Of a stretch of 64,000 bases of DNA, positions 1 through 9,849 are shown in pieces (position 1 is the stretch's first letter; every line of letters begins with the position of its first letter). This DNA comes from Paenibacillus oryzae. GTDB lineage: Bacteria; Bacillota; Bacilli; Paenibacillales; Paenibacillaceae. The translations under genes were made by a program, and so were the position numbers. The stretch is taken from assembly GCF_001675045.1 (NCBI RefSeq), contig NZ_LYPA01000028.1:1-64000 (forward strand), given 5' to 3'. The notes under the pieces were generated by a model. It worked only from the letters and a program-made list of their open reading frames with translations, made no database searches and was not told where the DNA came from.

Positions 1-183
1 AGGGGTTTTCAGGATTTTTGAGTACATTTGCATGACACCTATGAAACTTCCATCAATTGGGACGAACTGCATAAGTCATGTGAAGAGTTATCGACATCCT
101 GTATACTAGCAGCAGGAGTATAACGCAAGGTTCTGTCAAGCACATAAGTCAAATGACAAAAGCCAAGTTCGGGAGTTGAACAG

Positions 184-3100
184 ATGTCTACATCCGTCAT
201 AAAGCAATTTCATCCACTTTTGCAGGCTTGGTTCAGCCAAAGCTTTGGGCAGCCAACCGATGTCCAGCGGCAGTCATGGGAGGCGATTGCCGCCGGGAAG
301 CATACCTTGATTGCGGCTCCAACAGGCTCAGGAAAAACACTGGCTGCCTTACTGCCTTGCGTCCATGCGAGCTTGAGTAAAGCTGAACGCCATGGCAGCT
401 CGCGCCAAGGAGTGGAGACGCTCTATATTACTCCGCTAAAAGCGTTGAATAACGATATTCAGCATCATGTTATTGGGTTTGGCGAGCAGTTGGCGGCTGC
501 GGCGGAAAAGCTGGATTTGCCTTGGCCTGGCTATCGCAGCGCTGTTCGTACTGGAGACACCACCCCCGCACAGCGCAGAGCTATGCTTAAAAATCCGCCT
601 CAGCTATTGATCACAACGCCGGAATCCCTTTTTATTTTGCTGACATCGGATCAGGGCAGGGGCATATTACGGTTTGTAAAGCAGGTAATTATTGATGAAA
701 TTCATGACCTGGCTGGAGACAAACGCGGCTCCCATCTCTCGCTTTCACTGGAGCGGCTGGCTGCATTAACGGGAAGACGCATTCAGCGGATTGGCGTATC
801 CGCAACCCAGAAGCCGTTGTCGGCGGTGGCAGCCTTTTTGGGCGGATGGATGGACCCCGAAAGCGCGGAAGCGGCTGGCATAAATAAAGAAATTCATAAA
901 GGAATACTGAACGGCGAGGAAACAGCCCGTTCCCATAGCCTCGGCTTTATTCCCCGACCGGTACATATAGTAGAAAGCGCAATGGACAAAAGGCTGGATG
1001 TTATCCTTTGCATGCCGCAGCTGGCAGGGATTCAAACCTCGCGGGAGGCGGTATGGGGCCCCCTGTTAAAAACAATGTTCAGCCTGATGGAGGGACGGCG
1101 CTCCGTTCTTGTTTTCGTGAACAGCCGCAGGTTATGTGAAAGACTGGTGCTGCGCATTAATGATTTTGCTGGCATGGATATGGCAAGATCGCATCATGGC
1201 AGCATGTCGAAGGAGCTGCGGCTGGAGGCTGAGGCCCGGCTCAAAAGCGGTGATTTACGCTGCCTGGTCGCAACCTCGTCGCTGGAGCTGGGCATTGACG
1301 TGGGTCATATCGACCTGGTCATACAGATTGATTCCCCGCTAAGCGCCGCTTCCGGCATTCAGCGGATCGGGCGTGCGGGCCATGCCGTAGGCGACATCTC
1401 CACGGGCGTCATTGTAACCCGGTACAGAGGCGCGCTGCCGGAAGCGGCTGTGCTGGGCAAATGCATCGCAGAGAGGGATATTGATCCCATCGTTATTCCC
1501 CAGCGGCCTATTGACGTATTGTCCCAGCAGACTATCGCCATTGCAGGCTCCGCCGAGTCGCCGATGAACGTGGCTGACTTGCACCGCCTGGTTGCAGGCA
1601 GCGACAGCTACAGGGAGCTTGACCGCGTTATGCTGGAGGAGATGCTGAATGTGCTGGCGGGCTTTTACCCCTTCTCCAGGCCCATTCTGGATTGGAACCG
1701 CGAGAGCGGAGAAATTACAAAGCGGGGAAATACGGCCATTGCCGCACTTCGAGGCGCGGGAACGATTCCCCAAAGCTCGCAATATCCGGTCCATCACATA
1801 GACAGCCGCACCCACCTTGGAGAGCTGGACGAGGAATTTGTGCTGGAAAGCCGGGTCGGGGATGTTTTTCTTCTCGGCACAAATTCGTGGATGATCAGAC
1901 AAATAGATAAGGATCGCGTTTATGTATCCGAAAGCGCAAACAGCTTTAGCGAAATTCCGTTTTGGCGCAATGAGGGGCCGGGGCGCTCTTTTCGTCTGGG
2001 AAAGCAAATTGGTTTATTTATGGAGACTCTCTCCGGCTTGCTGCGCCTTGATTCCAGCCCCGACAGGGAGCGCGGAGCGCATTGGAGCCAGCTTGCGGAG
2101 TTGTCCAAGCTTGTCCCGGACGAGGCTGCGCGGAACGAAACGAATGACTTCCTGCGCGGACAATACGGTATGGACGACGGATCAGCAACTGAATTGATGT
2201 CCTATGTCGCATCGCAGCATGCCGTAAGCGAGCTGCCGACGGCCAAAAGGATTGTGGTGGAGCATTACCGCGATATGATGAATCAGACGCATGTAGTGGT
2301 GCTGAACCATTTTGGCAGGCGAATTAACCGGACATGGCTGCTGGCGCTGCAGCGGCAGTTTGAGCTGTTGCTTCCCTATACGTTATACGGAAACGCCAAG
2401 GATAACGGAATTGAATTCGTGCTGCCGGAATGGGATGTTTCCTGGCTGCGCGTTTTTCGGGAGGTCATGCCCGGCAATGTCGAGCAGCTGCTGATGGACG
2501 GGATGACGGGATCACCTCTGCTTGCGATTGCTTTCCGGAGAATTGCGGAAACCGGACTGCTTCTTGCTCGCAGCTTTACCCGCACGCCGATGTGGCAGAT
2601 GCGCCTGCGCAGCGAAGAGCTGCTACGCGAATCCCTTCCCTATGCCGACAAATTCCCGTTTCTTGCGGAGGCTATGAGGGAGTGTCTGCACGACTACCTG
2701 GATATTGACGGACTCAGGGAGGTGCTTGCTTCCATCCAGGACGGAAGCATGACGCTGGTTATTCGTGAAACGGCGTACCCTTCGCCGATGGCAACCCAAT
2801 TTTTAGCCGATTACGTCAATATGAAGGTCTATGAAGGGGACGGTCTGAACCTGGAGACTCAAGCAAGCTTGCTGGCTATCAGCCGGGAGCTCGCGAGCAC
2901 ATTATTTGGACCGGATGCGGTGAAGGGGGTGTTGACCTGGGGCGCTATTCAAGAGGAAAAACACCGCCTCCAAAACCCTGCTTATGTCCCGGGCAGCGCA
3001 GTCGGACTTCTGGAGCTGCTCAAGCAGCGCGGCGAGAGCAGCGTGGAGGAGCTAAGCATCATTGCCGGCCCTCAAACGCCAGAGTGGGTAACGGAGCTTA

Positions 3101-4713
3101 GCCGCCAGGGAGCAATTGCGTCCATGACTTCAAGCAAGGGCATCCAGCGGTGGTATTGCGCGGAGGAAAGAGATATGTACGAGTCGCTTGCAGAAAAGCC
3201 GGAAGCCGCAGCTTTTGTGCTCAACCGTTACGTGGATGGTATCCTATCCTTTTCGCCAGACGCTTTGGCGGAGCGTTTCCCCGTTTTAACACCTGAACAG
3301 GCGGAGCAATGGATACAGCATTCAAGCAAGCACGGCCGTATCGTGCCAACGCCGTTTCAAACGGATGGGGACGAGGAAAGCTGGAGCAGCAGCAGAATAG
3401 TGGAGCGTCTGGTCAAAAACTCGCTGCGCGAGGCGAGAAGCCAGATTCAGCCCGTAAACCCGTGGCGCTGGTGCGGCATGCTGGCCGAACGTCAGCTTGT
3501 TGGACAAGGCGCCGTTGCGGGAAACAGTCAAAGCATAGTGGAGACTTTGCGTAAGCTGCAGGGCTTGTACATGCCCGTATCTCATTGGGAATCGCTTATT
3601 TTCCCCGCACGCATTCCTAATTACCGGAAGGAAGAGCTGGACATGTTATGCTCTGCGGGGGAGCTAATCTGGCTTGGCGGTAAGGGGGAGGGACGCAAGG
3701 AAGGGAAGGTTGCTTTTTTTCTGAGCGATCAAGCCGGCTTGTATACTCCTATTGTCGAGCGCGCAAGCCGGAGCGAGTCCTCTCACCCCGAGCTGCTGGA
3801 GCTGTTGAAAACCGGCGGAGCCGCCTTTCTTACCGGATTAAGCCGCAATTATGGCAAACCGCCTAGCGAAACGTTGAGCGATTTGCTGGAGCTTGTATGG
3901 GAGGGCCATGCGTCAAATGACCAGTTTGCTCCGCTTCGGGTTCGTAAAGGGAAAAGCGGCGATTTTGCCCAAGGCGGCTCCGGCTTTGGACGTTGGTATT
4001 GGACGGGAAGTCTGGCTGCGCCAGCCCCTGGTCATATGCCTCAGACAACAGAAGTCGGCGCTCCTGGAGCCCAGCGTGCCAAGGAGCTTGCAGAATCCGC
4101 CTTAGGCTGGCTGCATCAGCTGCTGGAAGGGTATGGAATCATTACGAAGGAGCTTGTTCATGCCGTTTCGCCCTTTAGCTGGGACGATATGCTGCCGCTT
4201 CTTGGGAAGCTGGAGGAGTGGGGGACGGTAGTTCGGGGGCGTTTCATCGAGGGGCAGTCCGGCATGCAGTTTGCGCCCCCAGGCGTTGCCTCGCGGCTGG
4301 ACGAAACTGAACAAGCCGTCGGGGATTTAACCGTCTTGTCGGCTTTGGACCCCGCCAACCCGTTTGGCCTAATGATGGATTGGCCAGACACTCCCGGCAT
4401 TGCCTGCGCCAGAAAAACGGGAAGTTATCTAGTCGTTGGCGGCGGGAAATGGCGCTTTTGGATCGAAAACAATGGCAAACGTATCTATAACATGGATGTG
4501 AATCATGCTATAGGCAAGGATGATACCCGGCAATTACGCAAGGTATTCAATACCATTCTTCATACGCAGCGCTTGACCAAAATCGTCATCGAAAAGTGGA
4601 ATAACAAGGCTGTGGCGGAAACCGAAGCAGCAGACATGCTGCAAGCCATTGGCGCTGAAAGGGATGGCAAATCCTTTGTGCTCTGGATGAGCCGTCTGCA
4701 AGGCAAAGCTTAA
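184..4713 (+). CDS. lhr: Lhr-type large DEAD/DEAH-box ATP-dependent helicase
   Basis: A 1509-residue superfamily 2 helicase of full Lhr length. Walker A APTGSGKT lies near residues 45-52, the Walker B variant DEIH near 168, the VSATQ motif near 207, and the second RecA domain carries SSLELGIDVGHIDLV and QRIGRAGHAVG. The long remainder fits the Lhr winged-helix, beta-barrel and C-terminal extension. Lhr proteins are 3'-5' DNA or DNA:RNA helicases linked to repair; that is family knowledge. The ATG at 184 follows GGGAG. It stands alone: an imperfect terminator follows and the next gene has its own promoter. Family assignment is firm, exact role unknown. Confidence 0.93.
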   Translation: MSTSVIKQFHPLLQAWFSQSFGQPTDVQRQSWEAIAAGKHTLIAAPTGSGKTLAALLPCVHASLSKAERHGSSRQGVETLYITPLKALNNDIQHHVIGFGEQLAAAAEKLDLPWPGYRSAVRTGDTTPAQRRAMLKNPPQLLITTPESLFILLTSDQGRGILRFVKQVIIDEIHDLAGDKRGSHLSLSLERLAALTGRRIQRIGVSATQKPLSAVAAFLGGWMDPESAEAAGINKEIHKGILNGEETARSHSLGFIPRPVHIVESAMDKRLDVILCMPQLAGIQTSREAVWGPLLKTMFSLMEGRRSVLVFVNSRRLCERLVLRINDFAGMDMARSHHGSMSKELRLEAEARLKSGDLRCLVATSSLELGIDVGHIDLVIQIDSPLSAASGIQRIGRAGHAVGDISTGVIVTRYRGALPEAAVLGKCIAERDIDPIVIPQRPIDVLSQQTIAIAGSAESPMNVADLHRLVAGSDSYRELDRVMLEEMLNVLAGFYPFSRPILDWNRESGEITKRGNTAIAALRGAGTIPQSSQYPVHHIDSRTHLGELDEEFVLESRVGDVFLLGTNSWMIRQIDKDRVYVSESANSFSEIPFWRNEGPGRSFRLGKQIGLFMETLSGLLRLDSSPDRERGAHWSQLAELSKLVPDEAARNETNDFLRGQYGMDDGSATELMSYVASQHAVSELPTAKRIVVEHYRDMMNQTHVVVLNHFGRRINRTWLLALQRQFELLLPYTLYGNAKDNGIEFVLPEWDVSWLRVFREVMPGNVEQLLMDGMTGSPLLAIAFRRIAETGLLLARSFTRTPMWQMRLRSEELLRESLPYADKFPFLAEAMRECLHDYLDIDGLREVLASIQDGSMTLVIRETAYPSPMATQFLADYVNMKVYEGDGLNLETQASLLAISRELASTLFGPDAVKGVLTWGAIQEEKHRLQNPAYVPGSAVGLLELLKQRGESSVEELSIIAGPQTPEWVTELSRQGAIASMTSSKGIQRWYCAEERDMYESLAEKPEAAAFVLNRYVDGILSFSPDALAERFPVLTPEQAEQWIQHSSKHGRIVPTPFQTDGDEESWSSSRIVERLVKNSLREARSQIQPVNPWRWCGMLAERQLVGQGAVAGNSQSIVETLRKLQGLYMPVSHWESLIFPARIPNYRKEELDMLCSAGELIWLGGKGEGRKEGKVAFFLSDQAGLYTPIVERASRSESSHPELLELLKTGGAAFLTGLSRNYGKPPSETLSDLLELVWEGHASNDQFAPLRVRKGKSGDFAQGGSGFGRWYWTGSLAAPAPGHMPQTTEVGAPGAQRAKELAESALGWLHQLLEGYGIITKELVHAVSPFSWDDMLPLLGKLEEWGTVVRGRFIEGQSGMQFAPPGVASRLDETEQAVGDLTVLSALDPANPFGLMMDWPDTPGIACARKTGSYLVVGGGKWRFWIENNGKRIYNMDVNHAIGKDDTRQLRKVFNTILHTQRLTKIVIEKWNNKAVAETEAADMLQAIGAERDGKSFVLWMSRLQGKA

Positions 4714-4763
4714 TGATTGCACAACCTTCAACCATACCGGTAACAAATCACACCTATAATCAT

Positions 4764-4808
4764 AACGCCGATTCCAGCCCCAAAAGGCACTGTGGAAACG
4801 GCGTTTTG
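4764..4808 (+). terminator. Probable terminator after lhr
   Basis: The arms AACGCCGATTCC (4764-4775) and GGAAACGGCGTT (4794-4805) pair with one mismatch and are followed by a short GTTTTG run. The weak U-tract lowers certainty. Confidence 0.5.
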
Positions 4809-4847
4809 TTAATTTATGGGTCAATTGTGAACGATGGAGACACTGTC

Positions 4848-4876
4848 TTGACAATAATTCATTTAGTGATTAATAT
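4848..4876 (+). promoter_or_regulatory. SigA-type promoter of the MarR-exporter unit
   Basis: TTGACA at 4848-4853 and TAATAT at 4871-4876 are 17 bp apart, a near-consensus housekeeping promoter about 45 bp before the marR-like start. MarR autoregulation would be expected near here, but I see no clear dyad. Confidence 0.7.
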
Positions 4877-4921
4877 TTATAAAAGTTAATAGTTTAGTTC
4901 TAAAATAAATTCGGAGGGGCG

Positions 4922-5371
4922 GTGAATGAAGTGGATTCTGTACCCAGCCGTTTTTTCAGATCTATTGTTTTGCTGCATCGGGGCCTAAAATCGGAAGCGG
5001 TAAAGCGATTAGACTCCGAAATAACGGGAGCTCAATTATTTCTGCTGCATGTAATTGCCGACCGCCAAAGATGCAAGCTGACCGATTTGGCGGATTTGCT
5101 CAACGTAAAGCCTAGCGCGGTAACGGTTATGATTGACCGCATGGTGAGATGCGGATATGTCCTTCGCATCCGTGATAACCAGGATCGCCGCGTCATTATG
5201 GCAGAGCTGACCGATAACGGATATGCGGCATTAACCGAGGCCAGAAACATTCAACAGGAGATTACAGAGCACTATCTGGGCATACTGGAGCCGAAGGAAA
5301 GGGAAACGGTGACGAGCTTGCTTGAAAAACTGACGGCTCCGTTCCATAAATCAGAGGAAGAGCCAAGATAG
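4922..5371 (+). CDS. MarR-family transcriptional regulator
   Basis: 149 residues with the winged-helix layout of MarR: recognition region DLADLLNVKPSAVTVMIDRM near residues 57-76 and the wing DNQDRRVIMAELTDNG near 86-101. The GTG start at 4922 follows GGAGGGG. The next gene is a multidrug-type exporter on the same strand about 70 bp on, the usual arrangement where the MarR protein represses its own transcript and the exporter until a ligand binds. Ligand unknown. Family firm; regulation inferred from context. Confidence 0.9.
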   Translation: MNEVDSVPSRFFRSIVLLHRGLKSEAVKRLDSEITGAQLFLLHVIADRQRCKLTDLADLLNVKPSAVTVMIDRMVRCGYVLRIRDNQDRRVIMAELTDNGYAALTEARNIQQEITEHYLGILEPKERETVTSLLEKLTAPFHKSEEEPR

Positions 5372-5442
5372 TTAATGGCATAAAATAATGCTGTTTATTG
5401 CCTCATCTAGAACGCTTTTTTACAGAAAGAAGGAGAGAAATA

Positions 5443-7032
5443 ATGGAAGATTTATCGCCAAAACGAAAAATGACGATTATGTTCGCTATTATAGCGGCTA
5501 TGTTTTTTTCCGCAATCAACCAAACGATTGTCAGCACGGCAATGCCGCGCATTATCGCCGTTTTGAACGGCATGGAGCACTATAGCTGGGTCATTACGAT
5601 TTATATGCTGACCTCGACGCTGTCAACCGTGCTGGTCGGTAAGCTGTCCGATATTTATGGAAGGAAGCCGTTTATTTTAAGCGGTATTGTTATTTTTATG
5701 GCAGGGGCCTTTTTGACTGGTCTGTCCAAAACCATTTTTGACATGATTCTATATCGCGGCATTCAAGGCGTTGGCGCAGGCATTATTATGGCAACCGTCT
5801 TTTCTGCGGTGGGCGACTTGTTTCCGCCAAGGGAACGTGCCAAATGGACCGGCGTGATGATGGCTGTGTTTGGCTTCTCCAGTGTTATCGGGCCGGCGCT
5901 CGGCGGCTGGCTGGTGGACCATTTTGCGTGGAAGTGGCTGTTCTGGATCTTCCTGCCGCTTGGTTTTGTTGCTTTTTTTATGATTTTGTTCCTTTTTCCA
6001 AAAACGGAGAAGAAGCCGGCGGAAAGCATCGATTATGCGGGCTCATTGCTGCTTAGCATTGCGATTATTGCGCTGCTGCTCGGCTTTACATGGGCCGGAT
6101 CAAAATACGACTGGGGTTCATTCCAGATTCTCGGCCTGTTTGCGACAAGCTTGATTTTCACCTTGTTCTTTATCCTTGTTGAACAGAAGGCAAAAAGCCC
6201 CGTGCTTCCGCTGTCGCTGTTCCGAAACGATATTATTACGGTATCCAATGTGATCGGCTTCCTGATGAATGCCGGCATGATGGGCGCTTTGATTTATTTG
6301 CCGTTTTTTGTGCAGGGCGTGGAGGGCATTTCGCCAACCTATTCCGGCTATGTTACAATGCCGATGTCTATCTCCATGGTCATTATGAGCTCCGTTATTG
6401 GCCGTTACATTACCAAGACGGGGAAATACAAGCGTTATGCGCTTGCCGGACTGCCGATTATGGTTGGCGGCATGCTTATTATGGCTTATATGAATAGCGT
6501 CTGGCTTGCTGTCGTGGCTATGATTGTGTTTGGGGTGGGACTTGGAATCGGCATGCCGATTTTTTCGCTCACCGTACAAAATGCGGCTCGCCCCGAAGAG
6601 CTTGGCGTCGCAACTGCTTCTTCGCAGCTGTTCCGTAACCTTGGCGGCACGATCGGCATTGCAGTGATGGGCACAATCATGCAATCCAGCCTGCTCAAAA
6701 ATATGAAGGAGGCGGCAGCTTCGGAAAACGGCTTTGACTTCGGGTCGCTGGATCCGGATCTGGCTTCCAAGCTCGCGGAATTCCAGCATCCCGAGATGCT
6801 GCTTGACCAGCCCAAGCTCCAGGAGCTTCAAAGCACGCTGCCAAGCGATATCCAGCCCTTGATCGCTAAAATGATCGATACGCTGCGCGAAGCGTTAAGC
6901 TCGTCCTTAACAGTTGTGTTCCTATGGGGAACCGCCTTGATTGCGGTCGCTCTTCTGCTTACGTTTTTCCTGCGGGAAATTCCGCTTCGCACCTCCAACC
7001 GGATGCCGGATAACGAAGCACAGGCCTCGTAA
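5443..7032 (+). CDS. MFS exporter, 14-TM DHA2 (EmrB/QacA) type
   Basis: 529 residues with about 14 hydrophobic segments. Motif A GKLSDIYGRKP is near residues 66-76, and the antiporter region FSSVIGPALGGWLVDHFAW sits after TM4. Such proteins expel drugs in exchange for protons at the cytoplasmic membrane. A TTG 45 bp upstream would lengthen the protein, but the ATG at 5443 has AGGAGAG at a good distance and begins MEDLSPKRK just before TM1, so I chose it. Co-directional with the MarR gene; probably one regulated unit. Substrate cannot be told from sequence. Confidence 0.9.
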   Translation: MEDLSPKRKMTIMFAIIAAMFFSAINQTIVSTAMPRIIAVLNGMEHYSWVITIYMLTSTLSTVLVGKLSDIYGRKPFILSGIVIFMAGAFLTGLSKTIFDMILYRGIQGVGAGIIMATVFSAVGDLFPPRERAKWTGVMMAVFGFSSVIGPALGGWLVDHFAWKWLFWIFLPLGFVAFFMILFLFPKTEKKPAESIDYAGSLLLSIAIIALLLGFTWAGSKYDWGSFQILGLFATSLIFTLFFILVEQKAKSPVLPLSLFRNDIITVSNVIGFLMNAGMMGALIYLPFFVQGVEGISPTYSGYVTMPMSISMVIMSSVIGRYITKTGKYKRYALAGLPIMVGGMLIMAYMNSVWLAVVAMIVFGVGLGIGMPIFSLTVQNAARPEELGVATASSQLFRNLGGTIGIAVMGTIMQSSLLKNMKEAAASENGFDFGSLDPDLASKLAEFQHPEMLLDQPKLQELQSTLPSDIQPLIAKMIDTLREALSSSLTVVFLWGTALIAVALLLTFFLREIPLRTSNRMPDNEAQAS

Positions 7033-7108
7033 TTTAAACTGCTGGTGACGCAAGCGTAGAGCTGCCTTCACCGAAACAGATCATTAAGAGCTATATCCAT
7101 AACCCGCA

Positions 7109-7143
7109 GGAGACCTTCCCTAAATAGGGAGGGTCCCTTTGTC
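7109..7143 (+). terminator. Terminator after the DHA2 exporter
   Basis: A GC-rich dyad around ACCTTCCCT-AAAT-AGGGAGGGT closes into a hairpin followed by CCCTTTGTCTTT. The U-tract is imperfect, but the position between two promoter-separated units supports it. Confidence 0.6.
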
Positions 7144-7158
7144 TTTACATTTTCGATG

Positions 7159-7188
7159 TTGAGTTAACCCTCCGTTTCCGATTATAAT
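7159..7188 (+). promoter_or_regulatory. Promoter of the ABC-F gene
   Basis: TTGAGT at 7159-7164 and TATAAT at 7183-7188 are 18 bp apart. The start codon follows 37 bp later. Confidence 0.7.
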
Positions 7189-7224
7189 AGTCAAGTATCA
7201 AGTCTAACGGAAAAGGTGTCATAA

Positions 7225-8781
7225 ATGAGCATATTAAATGTAGAACGTTTAAGCCACGGTTTTGGCGACCGGGCTATCTTTAACGATGTGTCCTTTCGAT
7301 TACTGAAAGGGGAGCATATCGGACTGATCGGAGCCAACGGCGAAGGAAAGTCCACCTTCATGAATATTATTACCGGCAAGCTTCAGCCCGATGACGGCAA
7401 GGTCGAATGGTCCAAGCGCATGCGCGTCGGCTATCTGGATCAGCATGCGGTATTGACGAAGGGCATGACCATTCGCGACGTGCTGAAGGGCGCATTTCAA
7501 TACCTGCTGGATATGGAGCAGGAAATGAACGATATGTATGGCCGGATGGGCGACGTTTCCCCTGAGGAGCTTGAGCAGCTGCTGGAGGATGTGGGCACCA
7601 TACAGGACACGCTCACCAATCAGGATTTTTATATGATCGACGCTAAGGTGGATGAGACAGCAAGAGGTCTCGGCCTGACGGATATCGGCCTTGACAAAGA
7701 TGTCAACGATCTGAGCGGCGGTCAGCGGACCAAGGTTTTGCTTGCCAAGCTGCTGCTGGAGAAACCCGACATTTTGCTGCTTGACGAGCCTACCAACTAC
7801 CTGGACGAGGTCCATATTGAATGGCTTAAACGATACCTCCAGGCTTATGAAAATGCGTTTATTCTGATTTCCCACGATATCCCGTTCCTGAACAGCGTAA
7901 TCAACCTGATCTATCATATGGAAAATCAGGAGCTGAACCGCTATGTAGGCGACTACGATCATTTCATTGAGGTTTACGAAATGAAGAAGCAGCAGCTGGA
8001 ATCCGCCTACAAGCGCCAGCAGCAGGAAATCGCCGACCTAAAGGATTTTGTTGCACGCAACAAAGCAAGCGTCGCTACGCGCAATATGGCGATGTCGAGG
8101 CAGAAAAAGCTGGACAAAATGGAAGTCATCGAGCTGGCCAAGGAAAAGCCGAAGCCGCAGTTTAACTTCAAGGAAGGGCGGACCGCGGGCCGCGCCATCT
8201 TTGAAGCAAGGCAGCTTGTGATCGGTTATTCGGAGCCGCTGTCGCGCAGTCTGGACCTTCGGATGGAGCGCGGGCAAAAAATCGCTCTGGTTGGCGCCAA
8301 CGGCATCGGCAAAACGACGCTTTTGCGCAGCATTCTAGGTGAAATAAAGCCGGTTTCCGGCGAGGTGGAGCTTGGCGACAATTTGCAAATCGGCTACTTT
8401 GAGCAAGAAGCCAAGGAAGCCAATTACAACACCTGCATCGAGGAAATCTGGAACGAGTTTCCTTCCCTCAATCAATTCGAGGTGCGCGCCGCTTTGGCAA
8501 AATGCGGCTTAACGACCAAGCATATTGAAAGTAAAATCACCGTGTTGAGCGGTGGCGAAAAAGCGAAGGTTCGCCTTTGCAAACTGATTAACCGCGAAAC
8601 GAACCTGCTGGTGCTTGACGAGCCGACGAACCATCTCGACGTCGATGCCAAAGAAGAGCTGAAGCGGGCGCTCAAAGCCTATAAAGGCAGTATATTGCTT
8701 ATTTCCCACGAGCCTGATTTTTACCGCGATGTCGTTAATGATATCTGGAACTGCGAATCGTGGACAACTAAAGTATTTTAG
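7225..8781 (+). CDS. yfmM: ABC-F family ATPase, YfmM-like
   Basis: 518 residues with two ABC domains and no membrane segment, the ABC-F layout. Domain 1: GANGEGKS near 36-43, LSGGQ near 163, LLLDEPTNYLD near 185. A charged linker follows. Domain 2: GANGIGKT near 357, LSGGEKAK near 441, LVLDEPTNHLD. Length, the opening HGFGDRAIFNDVSFRLLKGE and the ending NCESWTTKV match my memory of B. subtilis YfmM; the symbol rests on that. ABC-F proteins bind the ribosomal E site and relieve stalls or protect from antibiotics. A strong terminator follows, then the YebC2 gene. Confidence 0.9.
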   Translation: MSILNVERLSHGFGDRAIFNDVSFRLLKGEHIGLIGANGEGKSTFMNIITGKLQPDDGKVEWSKRMRVGYLDQHAVLTKGMTIRDVLKGAFQYLLDMEQEMNDMYGRMGDVSPEELEQLLEDVGTIQDTLTNQDFYMIDAKVDETARGLGLTDIGLDKDVNDLSGGQRTKVLLAKLLLEKPDILLLDEPTNYLDEVHIEWLKRYLQAYENAFILISHDIPFLNSVINLIYHMENQELNRYVGDYDHFIEVYEMKKQQLESAYKRQQQEIADLKDFVARNKASVATRNMAMSRQKKLDKMEVIELAKEKPKPQFNFKEGRTAGRAIFEARQLVIGYSEPLSRSLDLRMERGQKIALVGANGIGKTTLLRSILGEIKPVSGEVELGDNLQIGYFEQEAKEANYNTCIEEIWNEFPSLNQFEVRAALAKCGLTTKHIESKITVLSGGEKAKVRLCKLINRETNLLVLDEPTNHLDVDAKEELKRALKAYKGSILLISHEPDFYRDVVNDIWNCESWTTKVF

Positions 8782-8793
8782 AGCTTAGCTTGA

Positions 8794-8850
8794 CCAAAAA
8801 ACCGTAAACTCCTTCTTGCCTCCGCAATGAAGGGGCTTGCGGTTTTTTGG
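8794..8850 (+). terminator. Terminator after the ABC-F gene, symmetric
   Basis: The arms CCAAAAAACCG (8794-8804) and CGGTTTTTTGG (8840-8850) are exact inverted repeats with CTCC/GGGG pairing possible inside. T-runs occur on both strands, so it could act in both directions. Confidence 0.8.
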
Positions 8851-8956
8851 CGTCACGGCCCAGCCGCCATTCCAACGAGGTTAAAAAAGGGCAGGAAGCG
8901 TTAGCTTGTCAATTAACCGTCAAAAAGTTTTCATTTTCATCACCTTTGAATGATGC

Positions 8957-8986
8957 TTGTCCGCAGCACTGGAATATAGGTATAAT
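8957..8986 (+). promoter_or_regulatory. Promoter of the yebC2-like gene
   Basis: TTGTCC at 8957-8962, an 18-bp spacer and a perfect TATAAT at 8981-8986, 38 bp before the chosen ATG. Its position excludes the longer reading frame start at 8847. Confidence 0.65.
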
Positions 8987-9023
8987 AGCTAAGGACAAGA
9001 TTATTTTAGAAAGTGGGAGCAGT

Positions 9024-9743
9024 ATGGGGCGCAAATGGAATAACATTAAGGAAAAAAAAGCATCCAAGGATGCCAATACAAGCAGAGTTTACGCAAAATT
9101 CGGCGTTGAAATTTATGTGGCAGCCAAAAAAGGCGAACCCGATCCCGAATCAAACCGCGCATTAAAGGTTGTGCTGGAACGGGCCAAAACCTATAACGTG
9201 CCCAAAGCCATTATCGACCGTGCGCTGGACAAGGCAAAGGGCAGTGCGGATGAAAACTATCACGAGCTGCGCTACGAGGGCTTTGGGCCAAATGGCTCCA
9301 TGGTCATTGTGGACACGCTAACCAATAACGTCAACCGTACCGCGCCTGCCGTGCGCTCCGCCTTTAACAAGCATGGCGGCAGCATGGGCGTTAGCGGCTC
9401 GGTTGCTTATATGTTTGACTCAACAGCCGTTTTTGGCGTTACCGGCAAGTCGCTCGACGAAGTAATGGAGCTGATGCTTGAAGCGGATGTAGATGTTCGG
9501 GACATTCTGGAGGAGGATGAAGCCGTCATCGTTTATGCGGAGCCTGACCAATTCCATGCCGTGCAGGAGGCTTTCAAAAGCGCCGGCATTACGGAATTTA
9601 CCGTCGCGGAGCTGACCATGCTGGCGCAAAACGATATCGAGCTGCAGCCCGATGCCCAGCTTCAATTTGAAAAGCTGATTGACGCGCTGGAGGATTTGGA
9701 GGATGTGCAGCAGGTTTACCATAATGTTGAGCTATCCGAATAA
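9024..9743 (+). CDS. YebC/PmpR/TACO1 family protein (YebC2, YeeI-like)
   Basis: 239 residues beginning [17 protein letters not shown], the YeeI/YebC2 form of the family, ending [16 protein letters not shown]. The reading frame is open from 8847, but that part overlaps a terminator and promoter; the ATG at 9024 matches the family N-terminus and follows GTGGGAG. YebC proteins were long annotated as transcription regulators, but mitochondrial TACO1 and, as I recall, recent bacterial work show they help ribosomes through difficult stretches such as polyproline. It directly follows an ABC-F gene although separately promoted. Family certain; translation role from literature. Confidence 0.93.
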   Translation: MGRKWNNIKEKKASKDANTSRVYAKFGVEIYVAAKKGEPDPESNRALKVVLERAKTYNVPKAIIDRALDKAKGSADENYHELRYEGFGPNGSMVIVDTLTNNVNRTAPAVRSAFNKHGGSMGVSGSVAYMFDSTAVFGVTGKSLDEVMELMLEADVDVRDILEEDEAVIVYAEPDQFHAVQEAFKSAGITEFTVAELTMLAQNDIELQPDAQLQFEKLIDALEDLEDVQQVYHNVELSE

Positions 9744-9750
9744 AAAAATA

Positions 9751-9810
9751 AATCGGCCCTGAGTCAGGGCCGATTGCTTGTAAAGGGGACGCTGCAGGCT
9801 ATTGCAGCGT
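9751..9810. terminator. Two tandem hairpins after yebC2
   Basis: The first hairpin pairs AATCGGCCCTGA (9751-9762) with TCAGGGCCGATT (9764-9775) exactly; its A-run lies on the 5' side, so a U-tract exists only for minus-strand transcripts. The second pairs ACGCTGCA (9789-9796) with TGCAGCGT (9803-9810) and is followed by TCTCTTCCT. Together they probably isolate yebC2 from the MFS gene. Confidence 0.6.
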
Positions 9811-9849
9811 TCTCTTCCTATTATTGGAGTTTAAAGGAGAGCAGCTTCA

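Noticed and set aside
1-183. Promoter of lhr around TATACT (102-107)
   Set aside because: No acceptable -35 at 16-18 bp; the left edge gives too little context.
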